From NCBI RefSeq assembly GCF_001522545.3, contig NC_031771.1:26442226-26506225 (forward strand): 64,000 nucleotides of DNA, in the 5' to 3' direction. The notes under the pieces were generated by a model. That model did no database searches and was not told the DNA's origin. It was given only the letters and a program-made list of their open reading frames with translations. The stretch comes from Parus major. Lineage: Eukaryota > Chordata > Aves > Passeriformes > Paridae. Shown here piece by piece: positions 24,421 through 38,556 of the stretch (its first letter is position 1; the number at the start of each line of letters is the position of its first letter). The translations under genes and the position numbers were made by a program.

Positions 24421-27400
24421 AAGAGAATTTCCCCTCTTTTTTAATAACTTTTTTTTTTTTTGCCTGAAAGAAGTCAGCAAAGACAAACAGGTATGGAAAT
24501 ACTTCCTTCCAGAGAGAAACAGGACAGAAGGGAAGCTCAACTAATTTGTCAGTTAATGGTTTTGTTCTTTTGGGGTACAAACATACACTGCTAGGAAAAA
24601 TGTATATTGAAAGGAAAAAAAAAAATCTCAAGTCCTAGGATTTGTTAACTGAGCGGGAGAAAAAAAGGCGCAATGTCTTTAATGTACATTAGTATCACTG
24701 AAACAAGTATGGATTAACATTTCTGAAATCCTTTTTAACTTACTTTTTCATGAACAGAGTTGATTTGTTTCATTTATTATTTTTTTTCAAGGGCAACAAA
24801 ACTGTGACATTCATTCAAGGCTTACTGCAGCCATAACTACAGATTAACATGCTGGCTACTTCATCCTGTCATCTCTCTGCTGCTTTCTGGGGAAAGCAGG
24901 CTGACATGGTTATTAAATCTGGCAGCTGTGTTGTATGCACATGGGAAGCAAGTAGAGCACAGCATATAGAAAATGAGTAGCTTTCAGATAGCAGCCTTCA
25001 TTTCACTGCTGCAAGACTTGAAAGGCAGCCTAAAAAGCTCTTTCTCTTCTTTGTAATCACCAGTCGCTGGATCAGTGCGCAAATATCACAAATACAGTTG
25101 CAAATGTAAGTATTCCTTGCCTGTGTGGTGCTTTCAGATTGCTAATTAAGGTTTCTACCTTAGTCTTCTGCTTGAAAAAGCAGAGATGAAAGCTGAAAAC
25201 ATCCTGACAGGGAAAGCTTCTCTGCAGTATTGTTCTGGCTTTCAGTGAAAGAGCTGCTGAGGGAAAGGGATGTATGAAAGCTTTCCAGAACAAATAGTTT
25301 GCAGTTGTATTTGTTGATTCTGGGGATGTCTGCTTGCCATTTTGCCTGTGAGGGGAAAAAATCCAGCAAATGCGGGACGGACTGACAGAGAGATGTTTTT
25401 CTGCTTAGATTAGGTAATATTAGATATACAGCAAGAAGGATACTTCAGCAGTAAAAGATGGTTTGAGAGCACATAGAAGAAAAATTTTCCATGGTATTTT
25501 TCACCTGGAGTCTTTTTTTAAAAAATCCATAAATGCACACCCGGACTTCTCATTAAGAAACTCGACAGTACCTTATTATCAGAAGTGCAAACAAATAGTC
25601 ATCATAAGGGGCACCAGTAAGTCTGCATCTGACCTGATAAGAACAATGAACATAGCACGGTGAGCAATGCATGTTTTTCACCCATCTCTGTCTGTACATG
25701 AAATGATCTGTATCTACTACAGTGGCATCAAGACAGGATAGTAAGGTGGTTGGGAAGTAATGCAGCTGAAGGTTTCTCAGTGTTGTGGTGATACTGTAAG
25801 GAAGAAAATTGATACTTGTCAGTGTATCTTTGGTCTCAGCACTGAAGAAGCAATACATTGGTTTTTATTCTACTTTCTAATTCAAAGCTTCTGTATTGCC
25901 ATTTTCCTTTTGAGTTTATGGCTAATGAATTCTTGCTGTGCTGTGAATGAAATCTGCTTCTTGAAAACAGCCTGTGATCAGTACCAACTATAAAGGTCAG
26001 ATAACTGCACAAGAAATGCAGGCTGTAGCCAGTTTGTTTCTGTTGCTATGTCACATTTCTTGCTTTATTTGCAGGTTTTGTTATTTCTTGGGGACTGTTG
26101 GTACTGTCAGCTTTTCATGAGCCATGTGAAAATGTAATTTTCACAATTAACAGGTGACTGTCATTAAGTGAAGAAGGAGAGCATGTGTGTTGTTTGCTGC
26201 AGTAGAGGACTAAACGTATTCATGGTATAACCCCCTTGATAATGCGCTGTAACACAGGTATTTGATGATTCCGTTGTGTTTATAAGCTGCTTTTGAAATA
26301 CTTCAGCCTCATCTTACAGATGTATATGTATAAATGCCTGTCTTCACTGTAGCAAGTAAAAGCTGATTTTGAAGCTTCCCTTTCCTTCCTCCTTTCTCAT
26401 TTTTCCCCTTATAGACATAAATTCATACCTTCCCTGAAACTTAGCTGTGAAAATGGTCATTTTTGATGACAGCTGCAGAGCTAAGCTTCCCAAGCCTGAA
26501 TGGCAGCCAGCCGGCTGCTGAGACAAATGGTGACCTTTCAGGACAATGTCACTCACAAAAATGTCAAAATATTAAAATGGCAGACATCAAATGCCATGTG
26601 CATGGACAAGGGTAGTCATCTGGCAGGCTTTCAGCTGACGATAGTTAATCCACTGCTTGTTTGGATTATACATTGAAAGCCCCTGCCTAAATCTCTGAAA
26701 GATAGACAAATTATTCCTATGTGTCCTGAATAATTTCAGAAGTTCTTCTGGGAAGATTTGGGACATGGATGGAAAATTTCAGGGGTGTCTTATTTAAAAT
26801 CCGCTCAGGCATCTTCCTGACAGATATCCCAAAAAGAAGATTTTGGCCTTTAATTTTGCTCTTTACGTCATATATCAGTTTTCCTCCCAGATCTCTTATC
26901 CAGGATGTAAATGGATCCTGATGAAGCTGAAGCAAAGTTCATGGATGTGCACAGGATGTTAAAATTCTGACAGCATGTGCACTGACTTTTTAGGCATATG
27001 CTCACTGAGAACTAAAAATCCCCTGCAATTCTGGGTGCTGCAGCTCTGAGCTGAAATCTCATTAGCTATTACATGCATCGATGCATTGTAACTTTCTCTG
27101 AAAGCACTGAGGTGTAAGCATTCCCGTGCTCGCTGGTGTGTGTCAGATTCTCAGATACCTTTACCCCGGTAACAGATCAGTGACACTGATAGGCTGCCTC
27201 CTGGGTTTCAGCCCTGCTGCATAAATATTTCTGGGAGGTGTGAAACTGCCTGATGCTTTACCTTGGCCTGTAGGAAAGCCAGGCAGCGTGCATGACTGAT
27301 CAGGGAGGAAACCTGTTCACCTCTCTTGGAGAGTAGGAAGGGGTACACCAGTAATGGCACCTGACCAGTCTTGTCCAGCCGGTTTGCTGGCCACAGTTCG

Positions 27401-28770
27401 AGAGAATTTTCAATATTCTCCTTGCAAAGCACAGGGTGAGCTGCCAACATGGATAACCCCTGCAAAGCATTAAATATTTAGAGTTAATAGTGCCAAATCC
27501 ATTGTTACTTACCAAGATGCTGAAAAGGAAAATAGTTTTTTTTACAGTATTTCTTTCCTTTTTTCCTCCCCTTTCAAGGTAGGAGTTCTGTGTCACTCCA
27601 AGTTTTTTCTCTTACTACGAGCAAGCAGCTTTTTCCTTTTTTTTAAGTGTTCTTCCCTTCTGCTTGTAGAGGAAGTGTTTCCTGCCTGTTCTGCTCTTTA
27701 AAACGGGGAACACTGCATTCCATGATCACCTTCTCTATACTTTAGTTATAGGAAAGGTTACATATCCATGTTGGCCTTTTCTTTCCATTTAGTATTCTGT
27801 GATCACTCCTCTTTTCTCCTAATTCCCTACAAGAAGAATTCTGAGGCAAATGAACTAGGTAAGGACAAATTCCCATAAACATATTTTAGTAATGAATTCC
27901 TCATCCTTACCTTTATTTCTCCTTTCCCTTGTCTTCAAATTTTTATCTGCTTTCACACAAACATTTCTGTTATTTAAGAATTACTAAGATGTAAAAAACT
28001 GTTTGGAAGAACAACATTATGCTCATCCAGTTGAGGAATAAAAAGGTAACTAAGGCATCAATTAATGTAACTTAACATAGCTCAAATACCTAAGGCTGAG
28101 TTTTGGATTTTGATTTTCAAATGACAAACCACATGTAGGCCAAATCTTTTAAATCATCTGATAATGTTAAAGAAAAAAAATAAATAGGGATGCTGCTGTT
28201 TTCTGTGAGCTTTGCTTGAAGAAAAAAATCTGAGAAAAATAACTGCAGCAGCGGTAATTTCTTTTAAATCAAATTATACAGGAGTTGGTTGTTTCCTAAG
28301 AACTGTGCAGTGTCAGATTGATTCAGTGCAGTTCATTAAACACCCATCAGTATACCTCATATAAAATTCTGACTTGCACCAGTGGCATTATTATTTTATT
28401 CTGCACTTATATTATTATTACTCTCTGCTATTTCTGTAACATCTAGGAATATCTTTTTTTGTTACTGAGCCAGGTATTGTACAGAAACAGAAGGTAATCC
28501 TTGTCCCCAGTCTGCTTACAAGCTCTATTACAAGTAAATCAAAACTTTTTTTGCACTCATTACCTTTATTGTTTGGCTCTTTATCTGAGTTCAGAACACT
28601 GATGTCAGTACTGTGTTATATGAATTGGTCTTAAGGACACCAGACTTTGCTTAGACATGGGCTTGAAACTGCATATAAATAAAATTAGGAAATGACATAC
28701 ACTTACTGTGTCCTTATTTTAAGGCTTACTGGTTCACTTCAAGCATCTCCCTTAGGCTGTTAGTGTTTAG
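24421..28770. other. Non-coding DNA with possible conserved elements
   Basis: No coding gene was recognised. Between about 26340 and 27480 the sequence is complex, free of simple repeats and of recognised transposon pieces. It contains motif-like words such as TGACAGCTG (MEIS/E-box type, near 26467) and GTTAATCC (near 26645). That texture is typical of conserved non-coding elements in vertebrate introns and gene deserts, but conservation cannot be judged from one sequence. Confidence 0.5.
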
Positions 28771-28971
28771 GTACTAAGTTAATGAAGTATATTAATTGAA
28801 ATTAACTCAACTGACCAAAGCTTGACTATAATGACAAAATATTTCTGGACCACCAACAAAGATTTCCCTTAAAATCGTTAAGACACTATTGCCAATTACT
28901 AAGTTAATAAGATTAATGATAAACTTAATTACTAAGGTAATAATATTAATTATTAAGTTTAATGAAGTATG
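28771..28971. repeat. Short internal duplications in AT-rich DNA
   Basis: AATTACTAAGTTAATAA at 28894-28910 recurs with one mismatch at 28927-28943. AATGAAGTAT at 28781-28790 recurs exactly at 28961-28970, each time preceded by a TAAGTT-type word. The blocks are interleaved and not in simple tandem. They could come from old local duplications or from a degraded AT-rich repeat. Confidence 0.75.
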
Positions 28972-31127
28972 TTTACTTTTGATTACTTACAGAATCTAAA
29001 TTTCAATGTTGATTATTGACATGAAATAGCAGCAGCATGACACATGACCATCACACACTAATTGACTCATGGATGATGTGCTGTGATTTGGAGTGTACGG
29101 TGTGGATCACCATATGGGTGAGATGAGAGTCTCACAGATGAAAACCTTCATCTCATTTTCTATAAGACCAATTTTTCCTGTCATTCTGCTGCTTACCTGT
29201 CTTACAAGTAGATTTCAGGAGGAGTCGCACATCTGTTAACATCACCTTTTCTGCTACCTTTTGTTTGAATGATGTGGTGTAGGGTGCACAGTAGTTTTTA
29301 TACTCATAAACTAGGACTAAACTGCCATCTGAAATCAGGACAACTCTCTAGTTCACAAAGCCACATTATAACACACTATTCCATGCTTAAGGTATTTCAT
29401 GTGTTCCCTTCGTGCACTCTTCTTTCAGATCATCTTTCACAAAGCAATGCTGCAGCATGTGAATACAAGCTATAACTTAACTGAGCAATGTAATCAACAT
29501 ATCTGAACCTATAGACATATTTATTCTTTCTGGAAATGTATATCACACAAACTACTATGATTTCTAAGGGCTGTTTTTATTTTGAGGTGATAAACCTAGT
29601 TGTATATGCAGGAATAAAAAATCTGAAGGATCCCAGAAAGCCAAATCACAGTTGAAAAGATATTATACCTTGAATTTCCTAGGATTTTTTAATTTCACTT
29701 TAAAACTATAATTTATGATATTGCTTTCTGCATTGACACTTCAACTTGTATCACTTTAGTGACATACTAAAAATGAAATTTAAATTTATTCTGACAGTGT
29801 CACTGTTGTCCCTTCCATAAAGCAGTTGAAAGGGTCTACACAAATGCGAGCTAACAAACATGAAGGGCTGTTGTACTCCTCAACTGACATGGTTTCTTTT
29901 CATACAGGGAATGATGAATAAAAGTATGAAAGATTATTTGCAAGCATGCAATTAATCATAAATCCAGCTTGATCTGGATGGATAAAACAGTAGTATATCA
30001 ATCTGGTTAGCTAGTACTTTGAAAGGATTTTGCAGAACTCATTAGGTCAGGAATATTAAGATGGGTGCCTCTTTTATTATGAGACAATAATGTAATTCCC
30101 AAAGGGATAAGCTAGAAGGTCAAAGACAAAACAGTTTATCCCCAGGAATGGTATGGATTACTGTTAAGAACACTCTGAAATCCTGCCCCATCACTATTTC
30201 AAAGCATTCCTAAATGTAATGACCTAATTTTAAAGACAGTAAATCAGAAATAACCAAACCACTAAAGCTTGTTTGTCTTTTAGAAACATGGTTTGTCTTA
30301 ATTTAAAGGCTTCAGTACTTTTGAGTCTTCTTTACCAATCTAGAGGAGCAGTCAAAAAAAAGTTAATACCTTTTCTATTCTCTTTCCCCCCCACTCTTCA
30401 ATTTAGTGGGAATTATCTCACACAAGGGCCCTTTTTAAGAAATCAGAGTTTGCAGACTGATATTGAGCCACCTCTGTTGAATACCTAGTAATGAACCAGC
30501 TTTTGTTCCTATTTGGAAATAGGTTGACTGAAACAGATTTCAGCAGAATGCAGAGCAGATCCTTCTGGATGTCATGGCTAGGTTTTCGAAAGAGACATTC
30601 TGAGTGTTGTCCTACAGACATACCTGAAATCCACAGCCTGCCATAACTTTGTTACAGTATGTGTGGCCCTCAGATTTTAAATTAGTTAGTAATAATTGCT
30701 CTGTAAAAGTCAGGGTAATTATTATGTAAAAGTAAAGCAATGAGCCTAAAAATTGATTCAGGAATTAGATAACTAATACCCAAAATACTTTAATACGTTT
30801 GGAGTTCCCAGAACAATATACTTACTAACCTTGGGCCAAGACATAGCCATCCTAAAAGTGAATGCAACTCATATTGCATATTCCCATGGCAAAATTTTAC
30901 CACAAATGGGCTTCCAACTATCAATGTCACTACTAGGTGGAATGGCCAAAGTACTCTTTTTCTCTATAAAATTATTAATGTATGCTTTAAAATGAGAAAT
31001 GGAGAATATGTTCAGCTTTTGTTTTTAAGAACATGTTGACAGTTAACATAGTGACGATTGTAACACAGATGCCATTGTATAATGCTTATAATGAATAACA
31101 TGCTATGGCATCAGAGGCCTTCTAGGA

Positions 31128-31143
31128 ATCAATAATTATTGAT
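31128..31143. repeat. 16-bp perfect palindrome ATCAATAATTATTGAT
   Basis: The 16 bases equal their own reverse complement. The palindrome contains two inverted ATCAAT words (PBX/homeodomain-like) around a central AATT. An AP-1-type TGAGTCA follows at 31151-31157 and a TAATTA near 31171. It may be a dimeric homeodomain binding site or a chance palindrome in AT-rich DNA. Confidence 0.8.
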
Positions 31144-32932
31144 GAGAAAATGAGTCATTATTTTCACTGTAATTATCAGGAGACGTGATTATTTGCTTTG
31201 GTTCTGACCTTGATTGTTCATGCACTGAAGTAATAATTGCAGTTAATTCCCTCTTTTCCATAAATGTTCATAGCTTGTTCAGCATCAAAGAGTAGTATAG
31301 GTAGGTGGGGGACCACCATGTAAAACACTTCTGTTTCTTGGGAAGTATGAGTTTGTCCTTTTGGGGCAACAAAAGACCTCACCATTGGCTTATGGTAATG
31401 CTTTTTAAAAATGGTTCGGTCCTTAAAATGTTTTCTGAAAGGTTTGTATTTGCTTTATTATTGAAGATGTGAAGGCAGATAGACACATCTGAGTGCAACT
31501 GCTATGGAGAACAGAAAGAGTTTTTTTCTTTTTGATGTTCCTTGATCATCAGCCAGCTAACCCTAGGAGAAACCAGAGCTGATGTTATGATTTATGGAGC
31601 TGGGAAAAAATAGCTTAGATCCTTGAGCATCAGAGACCCCACACTACTCTGACCCTATCATCTGGAAAGCATTTTCATGTAAATATTCTTTCCCTCTGTT
31701 TGTCACTGAGGAGAGTTTGAGCATTGTCAGAGCAACAAGTGGTACAACATCACTGTGTCTGTCATCTGGTGAACCATCTAAGTAAAGGCATTAATAGAAT
31801 GCCTATATAAAGAGATCCCTTCAGCTGATCACTTTTATCAGGTATGGGAATTAAAAGTAGGTATAGGGCTGCCTATCACACTGGCAGTGCAATTCTTTAG
31901 GTCAGTGGGTCGCTGACTCTTCACAGGACTATTTGTCAGTGGATATGTGTACATTCTATAGTCCACAGCACTTTGTTTATCTACTGATTCAGAACAGATG
32001 CTCAAATCGCACAACTTCCGTGAAGGAGGAATTGACAAAGAGTGCAGCTGGGGTGAGGATGGTACAAGAAACTCCATCCATCATTCTCCAAAAGGCACAA
32101 TGAATGGCTAAATTGTTGCTGCTAACAATTGCTGGCCATTTTATTTGCTATAGCCAAAATATGATCCCACTAAGAGCCAGCTTGGAGGAATACAGTGACA
32201 GGGCAATCTCTTTGTTCCGTTCACTTGACATCATCCACTGAATAGATTCCACTGGCTTTATCTGGACCAAGACCTTCCAGTATTGCTCACCTGCAAAGCA
32301 TGCTCCTTGACCACAGTGAGGTCTTGAGCTGGCTAACATAGTTTTAATTAGGAAGGATCAGAGAGGAAATAGTACAGCATGTAATAAAACCAGGAGTATT
32401 TCATACCAGCGAGTTTTTGTAAAACAGTATGTCTTCAGAGAGAGCTGCCCATGGGAATACTTATCCTCATACCAGAGTTTCCTTCAGTGCCTCGGGAATT
32501 TAATCTATCATCTTTCATTGAATGGATGGATGGATTTCATCTTGGATTGGATAGGATGTGTGTGGTTTAATATCTTCCTCTGTTGCAAGGTTTGCATTTA
32601 AGGGATGCTACACAAACACTAGGAAAGGACAAAAACCAGGCTGCCTGCATTAAAAAAAAAAAAAATCATCTCCCAAGTGAGTATATATTGGGTCACAGTG
32701 AGGTTAATGTACATATTCATGTGATGTTAAAAAAGTCATTGTCTGGATGAAAACCTCTCCCTATTGTTTAGTATCCAGGCTCCTACTAAAAAGCTGAGGA
32801 TTTTCATAGCTCTCAAATAAGGACACCTGCATTTTTGTTATGCAAAGCAATCTGATTTTTCATAATCTTCTTCTCAGAAATAACTCAATTATTTTGGCTG
32901 AGTTGTTTGGTTTTTTTAATGAGGCAAACATC

Positions 32933-32954
32933 TAGCATGAAAAATTTCATGCTA
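32933..32954. repeat. Short hairpin: 10-bp inverted repeat, 2-base spacer
   Basis: The arm tagcatgaaa (32933-32942) is the exact reverse complement of tttcatgcta (32945-32954), separated by AA. The spacer is too small for a stable RNA hairpin loop without opening the inner A-T pairs. It is too short to be a microRNA precursor. Confidence 0.85.
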
Positions 32955-35900
32955 ACCAGCAAAGGCTGTCAATCTCTTAACAGCTAAAATAGGGTCACTT
33001 AATGGAGAAATATAAAATTACCATGCTCATAGATTATAGTATTAAAATGCACAATTGACAACTAAATTCTGCTTTGGGCAAACATCATGGCATTCAGTAC
33101 CTCTGTGGAGCAGGGAGGTTCCTAAGTATAGCTGTAACAAGATTTCTTAGGAAAACACCCCTAATGGTGATTTATTCTGTTGAGGTTGGTATTAAATATC
33201 TCTGTGGGTTCTTCCCCTTCTAAAAAGTGACATTGGAACTTGCTATAGAGTCTGAAATTACTGTGGATGAGAAAGGAAGTAAAAAACTGGACCTTTTTCA
33301 GTTTCATTTTTTGAAATGCTACTGAGAAAGTTTAACTTTTTCCCTCATTCACAAGTTAAACAGATTTTTGACTCTGTAGAATATTTACTTTCAGAACACA
33401 TGTGTCCTGTTATTCTGTACTGTAAACCCCACTGCTCTTGAATCCTCTGGAATATAAAGGGGTTTGCATTTGTTTGGTTTTAGGTATCATATCTATGTAT
33501 GCCAGTGGGATGAATTGAAGAAAAGCTTCCTTTCTGGCTGGCTTGTAGTTTTTGCTGTCTTTCACCTGACCTTAAAATGACCAAGAAATACAGCTTTAAA
33601 ATAACTGCATGAGTCTGAGCAATTGCTGAATTTTAGCAATTACATTGCAATAAGCATTGCCTCCTTCTGTGAGGTCTCTCTCAGCTTGAGCTTGAGTCAG
33701 AGAGGAACCAAGAGCAAACAACAATCCTTTCAATGCAAGAAGCCTCTTTAAAATGTGCCACATTGCTGATCTTGACAAGCACGCAAAAAAGCACAAGTGA
33801 ATGCACACCAAGTTTCAAGGACTGCTGTTCATCCAGACCCTGGGTACTACACAGTATTACCTCACACAAATTTTATTCCTTGCATGCAAAATAGAATCAC
33901 AATGTGTGAGCTATAATTTAATCCATGTTGTAGCCTGGGTCACCACAAAGGCCCTGGCAAAGCACTGTGCTGCAGTTGGGCAGCTCTGGCTGTTTTAACA
34001 GAATCAGGGGATCCTTGCTTAAGGAATGAGGCAGAGTATAGCAATAAGAAGAATGAGTGCTGGAAGAAGTGGTGCTTTTTTTCATAAAAAACTCTGTTAA
34101 ATACGAAAAAACCCTCCGGACTCATATGGAACTGATTCCATATTACTATAAAAATACCATAGTGATGCTGGATGCAGGCTATAGAGATTATAATTTTCTT
34201 TCATGCTGCATATCTTCAGGAAACCCTTACTAATTTGTGTAGCACTGGCATTGCTTTTGCATATATAGTTTTATTTATTCACTTGAGCTACAATATACAA
34301 TATCTCCAAGCTTCTTTGCTGGCTAAGTAATATTTCAAAAGACTTTAAGTTTCTTCTCCCCAGTTAACATTTGCAAGAAACGTATCTAGAATTTTTTGTT
34401 CTCAATTAAAAAAAAATTCTATTTTGGTTGATTTTATGCTCACATTGAATATATAATTAGATGATATGTCCTTTATACTTTCATACTAATTACAAGTATG
34501 TTCTTGTATAGATTTCTTCCTGTAATTTATAATTTGCTATATAAACATACAATCTCATATAAATACTTTCTTATGGAGAATTTGTTTTTAATATGTGTAG
34601 AACTCATAAGAAAGTATGTATTTCTGAAGAGTTTTGGCATCCCATTGATTCTATTTCTTTTCAAATTAGTGAGCAGATATTGACCAGAACTTTCAGTATG
34701 CATTAGTTTTGTAGGTTTGCTTGAATTTTGTAGACCATACAGAAATTATGTGGTAGGTCCTGTCACTCTGAAGTGAGCCATTTGTCTATGGATTTCTTTC
34801 TTGCTGTATCTGCCTTTAATCAGAACCTTTGTATGCTCAGTCTGCTGATGTTGTCTGTTTTCCATTCTTACCCAGGTTCTTATATGTGTGATTGACTGAA
34901 GAGTTATCCTAGGATTATTTTGACTCCCAGTTCTGTTTCCTTAGGCTGCTGTAAAATGGCATGGCATAATTAATCCAGGCATAGATGTGGTTTGGTTCTG
35001 ATTACATGACAGATTTAGCCTTTTTGCTACCTGGATCAAGAGGACTTTTATATTTTGAGTTGTCCTGCATGGCTGAGGTTTGTAATATCTTTAATGTTAC
35101 AGTCTTCTTTTCCTCTCCTGCTGCTCAGAATATCTTTATATATTTATATATACCATATAGCAGAGCTTTGCTTGACAACTAACATGTCCCTGTTTTTTGG
35201 GGGGAAAGGTAGTTACAAGGAACTTGACTTGAGAGCACCTGGAATTCATTCAAATTCCTCTTATTAACCTGTTATATGAGTATACCAAAAATTTGGACTG
35301 TTGTGTTTGCACACAGGCTTATACAGGACACACTACCATCTCTTTTGATTTCTTTGTCCAAATGAATGATTCTGACCTTTGTTGTGCCTCAGCAGCTTCA
35401 AGCAGTTTAATTATTTAGGTGTTTCCGCATGCTTGATAACTGGCACACTTTGTCTAGACTTACTGGGTAGAAAGGGGATGTAGAAGTAAGTTGGGTATAG
35501 CATTTTTTTGGTATCCCACTCACTCCTATTCAGCAAGAAGGCATAAAATGCATCAATAGTCTTATTCAAGGAGAGGTAAACTCCTGATCCACACTGAGAG
35601 AGGGGAGGGACAAGTCACATCTGCACCATTGGGCACAGACCACTCTGGCCATTATTCAGGGGTGTGTATGTATGAAGGGAGTTAATTCCTTTTAGTTCCT
35701 GGATAAATCCATGGCTGACCTCATTGATGTGACAGTGAAATCAGCAGGAGTTCTCATATGCTTGACAGAAAGGCATGCATTAAAGTGCTTTCTTTGAACC
35801 AAGGTCACTGCATCGCTAATCTGAGCATTTTTCCTGTGATGGGCAAATCCCTCTTGGTCTCTGAGCATCCTTTGCTCTAGTTGATGCAGGAATTTGGTTG

Positions 35901-38556
35901 TGTGCCAAGGAAACAAGTGGAATATTTACTGCTGAGTTCATGATGAATAGGGTTTCTTATGGGAGCAGGAACCACAGCTATCTTGAAGGCAGTCTTCTAA
36001 TTAATGCTGTCTGATTGTTGTATAACAGCAATGTCTGCACAAAAGAGTTCTTTTGGATATTTCCCTTGAGTTGTTCTGAGTGAACAAGAACACAGCCCAC
36101 AGAAAAGCAAGAGAAACTGGAGAGGCGATATCTTTTTCCTTGTGACAAAGCACATATTGCAAAGGCCATACCTAATAAGGAATATCTCAGTTCCAAAGAT
36201 ACCACTGGAAATGTTTACATTATTATATAGGAAAGCATTCCTTGGAGACAAGTAATCTTGTAATTTGAAATTAGGATGGTTGTGTGTGCTGCTGGGTCTG
36301 TGGCTCTGTTTTGGCTCTCTTTGTCAGCATACCTGACACTCTAAATGTAGGTCTGCTCCAAAGCCGAAGCATTTGTCCTTCTGAAACAATTTTTTTGGAC
36401 TCTAAACCTAATATAGATAAGTGTTTCAGTACTATTTGTAAAATCCTTCTAGAAGTGCATGAATCTACCCACAACAGTGGAATTTAAATGTTGTGTCTAG
36501 ATTAACTCACAGAACTGAACTGAGAAATGCCTGTAGTGTAGTATAGCAAGGCTTAAGGAAGTTTATAGCGAGCCTGGATATGGAGGCCAGATAGGGCAAC
36601 ATGGTGCCCAAGACAGGCTAATTTGCTTTTCTTCTTGAATTTTCTCTTGCTTTAACAGCACATAGATTAGACAGATATTTCAGGGGTAGCTTTGATACTT
36701 CTTACTACCTTGCTGTCATAGTTCCATCTAGAAAAACCTTAAGGCTTAAAAACTCTGACTACCAAATTCCAGATGAGAACTGAGACCACTGGTCTGCAAA
36801 TAAGGTAGAACACAACAGAATGGGGAATGAAGGGCATGTGAAAAGAGTAGTTTGTACTTGAAAGGCCTCCTATGAACTCTGTGGCAATTGTGGACTGTGA
36901 AACATCTCTCACCAGGAAATGGGACACAAAGAACCTAGGGAGAAAACTTGCTTAGATTGACTTTAAACTTGTAAGTTTACTGTGCTCTACAGTGCCAAAG
37001 TTAATCTTTATCCACAGTGCATATGTTTTTGGAGGCGCATCTCCTTTTATTAGTGTATCTATGTTGTGTTTGGAATGAGTGACCTTTGAGGAGGTAGGAA
37101 ATTAGAAAAAACACATCTTCCCAAAGTAGTTATCCTATTTATTTGCTTTCAAAGGATACACTTCTTAAAGTCAATAGTGAAAATAAAAAGTTTGTATGTC
37201 TGAAATGTCTTCAGTGAGAGCTTCAAAGAACTGTGAATGTATCCACACAGAACTTCTGTGAAATAGGTAAGACATAATATTACCACTTTTCAAAGGGATA
37301 TAAAAAATGAAATCACTAGTGCAGATCTAACTAGAACACCAGTGATTGTCATGACAGCTGTTGATGTACATTGGCTGTATAACCCTTGTTTCTTTCCACA
37401 CAGCTCCTAATGCCATAATTGTATTTTTAGTTACAGTTCCAATTTGATAACACTCTGCTGCTTTTCCACTCCTGTGAAGCAGAGAAGCAGGTCTCTTGGT
37501 TCAGTGTGGTGTTATTTACACTATTAAGTTGCGGTGGGTATCTGTTTGATCTGATCCTTGGTGTAGCATTACTGATGAGTTTGAAAGAACTCTTCTGTCT
37601 TGAAGACAGACAGATTCTGGATGGAAAGCTGGCACAGTAGGAAGAGATTCCAGCAATCATTCAGCAGCACAGGAAGAAGTAGTTGTAAGCCTGACCTTTT
37701 TGTGTAGGGAGCCATGAAAAGAGGTGCTGACAGCTGTTGTTTCACTTAAGCCATTCGGAGCATAGGGACAGGTCCTATAGTCTGTGTGGCCTCCAGGGGT
37801 TAGACACCTCCCCAGAGTCTCTCCTGGCATTTGCTACACCTCAGCAGGCATCACCAAAGGGTTAAATAGTTCCACAGTGTGTCGCTTGCTCTCTAATTAG
37901 GAAGTGGTCCAAGAGCTCAAAGTTCAAAATGCACATGGTCTGAGCTGGGACTAAGCCCAAGTTCCCACTGACTGCAGTTTCATATGTTAGAGTGGTGCAT
38001 CTGCACATGATCTCTCCCCCTTCCCACTTCTGCCATTTGTTTTCCTTTTTAACAGGAAAATTAGATATTTCAGCTACACAGTTTCACTTTTGTCACTGTC
38101 TGAAATCTTCCATTGATTGAGCTTGTGTGTTTTCTGGGAATAACTTGTAACCCCCTTTATAACTGAAAGCAGGCCAGTAAAACATGACAAAAATCTCACT
38201 CCGCTCCATTCTGCAGCATCTGTGGCTTGTACCAGAGAACCAGGGCGGTCTCCTCCCAGCAGGAATGTAGATACAAACTGGTCAGCCTGAGCCTCAGGGG
38301 ACCTGAGGTTCCTTGTTGGCCCCAAAGGGAGATACAAAGAACAGGCAAAATAGCATCCAGCTGAGCTTGTTTTGAGAAGAAAGGGCAGAGTGAGGGTGGG
38401 CTGAAGCCACAAAATGGTAAAAAAACACCAGTTTTGGAAAGCAAATAATAAATAGTAGAAGCCAGATGCATGGATGGTAATATGAAAGGGACAGAGTCAA
38501 AATGTCACCCATGGAGACTGCAGCTGAGGGAGTGGGAAAAGTTCTGCTGAATCATA

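Larger units (their letters stand above)
28972..38556. other. Non-coding AT-rich DNA, no gene recognised
   Basis: Many stops occur in all frames and no transposon was recognised. The stretch contains two inverted repeats listed separately (31128 and 32933) and words resembling homeodomain, POU and AP-1 sites between about 29930 and 31260, for example GCAATTAATCATAAAT near 29947 and TGAGTCA at 31151-31157. A short GGAT repeat lies near 32520-32536. Confidence 0.6.

Noticed and set aside
24202..24540. Minus-strand 112-codon frame across the promoter-like block
   Set aside because: It overlaps a poly(T) run giving Lys repeats, has no family match, and is antisense to the motif arrangement.
29196..29300. 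Minus-strand donor match ACAG|GTAAGC with an open upstream frame
   Set aside because: No convincing acceptor or recognisable peptide; a lone donor match is not enough.
38074..38512. Three overlapping minus-strand frames of 72-112 codons
   Set aside because: Mutually overlapping in different frames with no domain; at most one could be real and none shows coding character.
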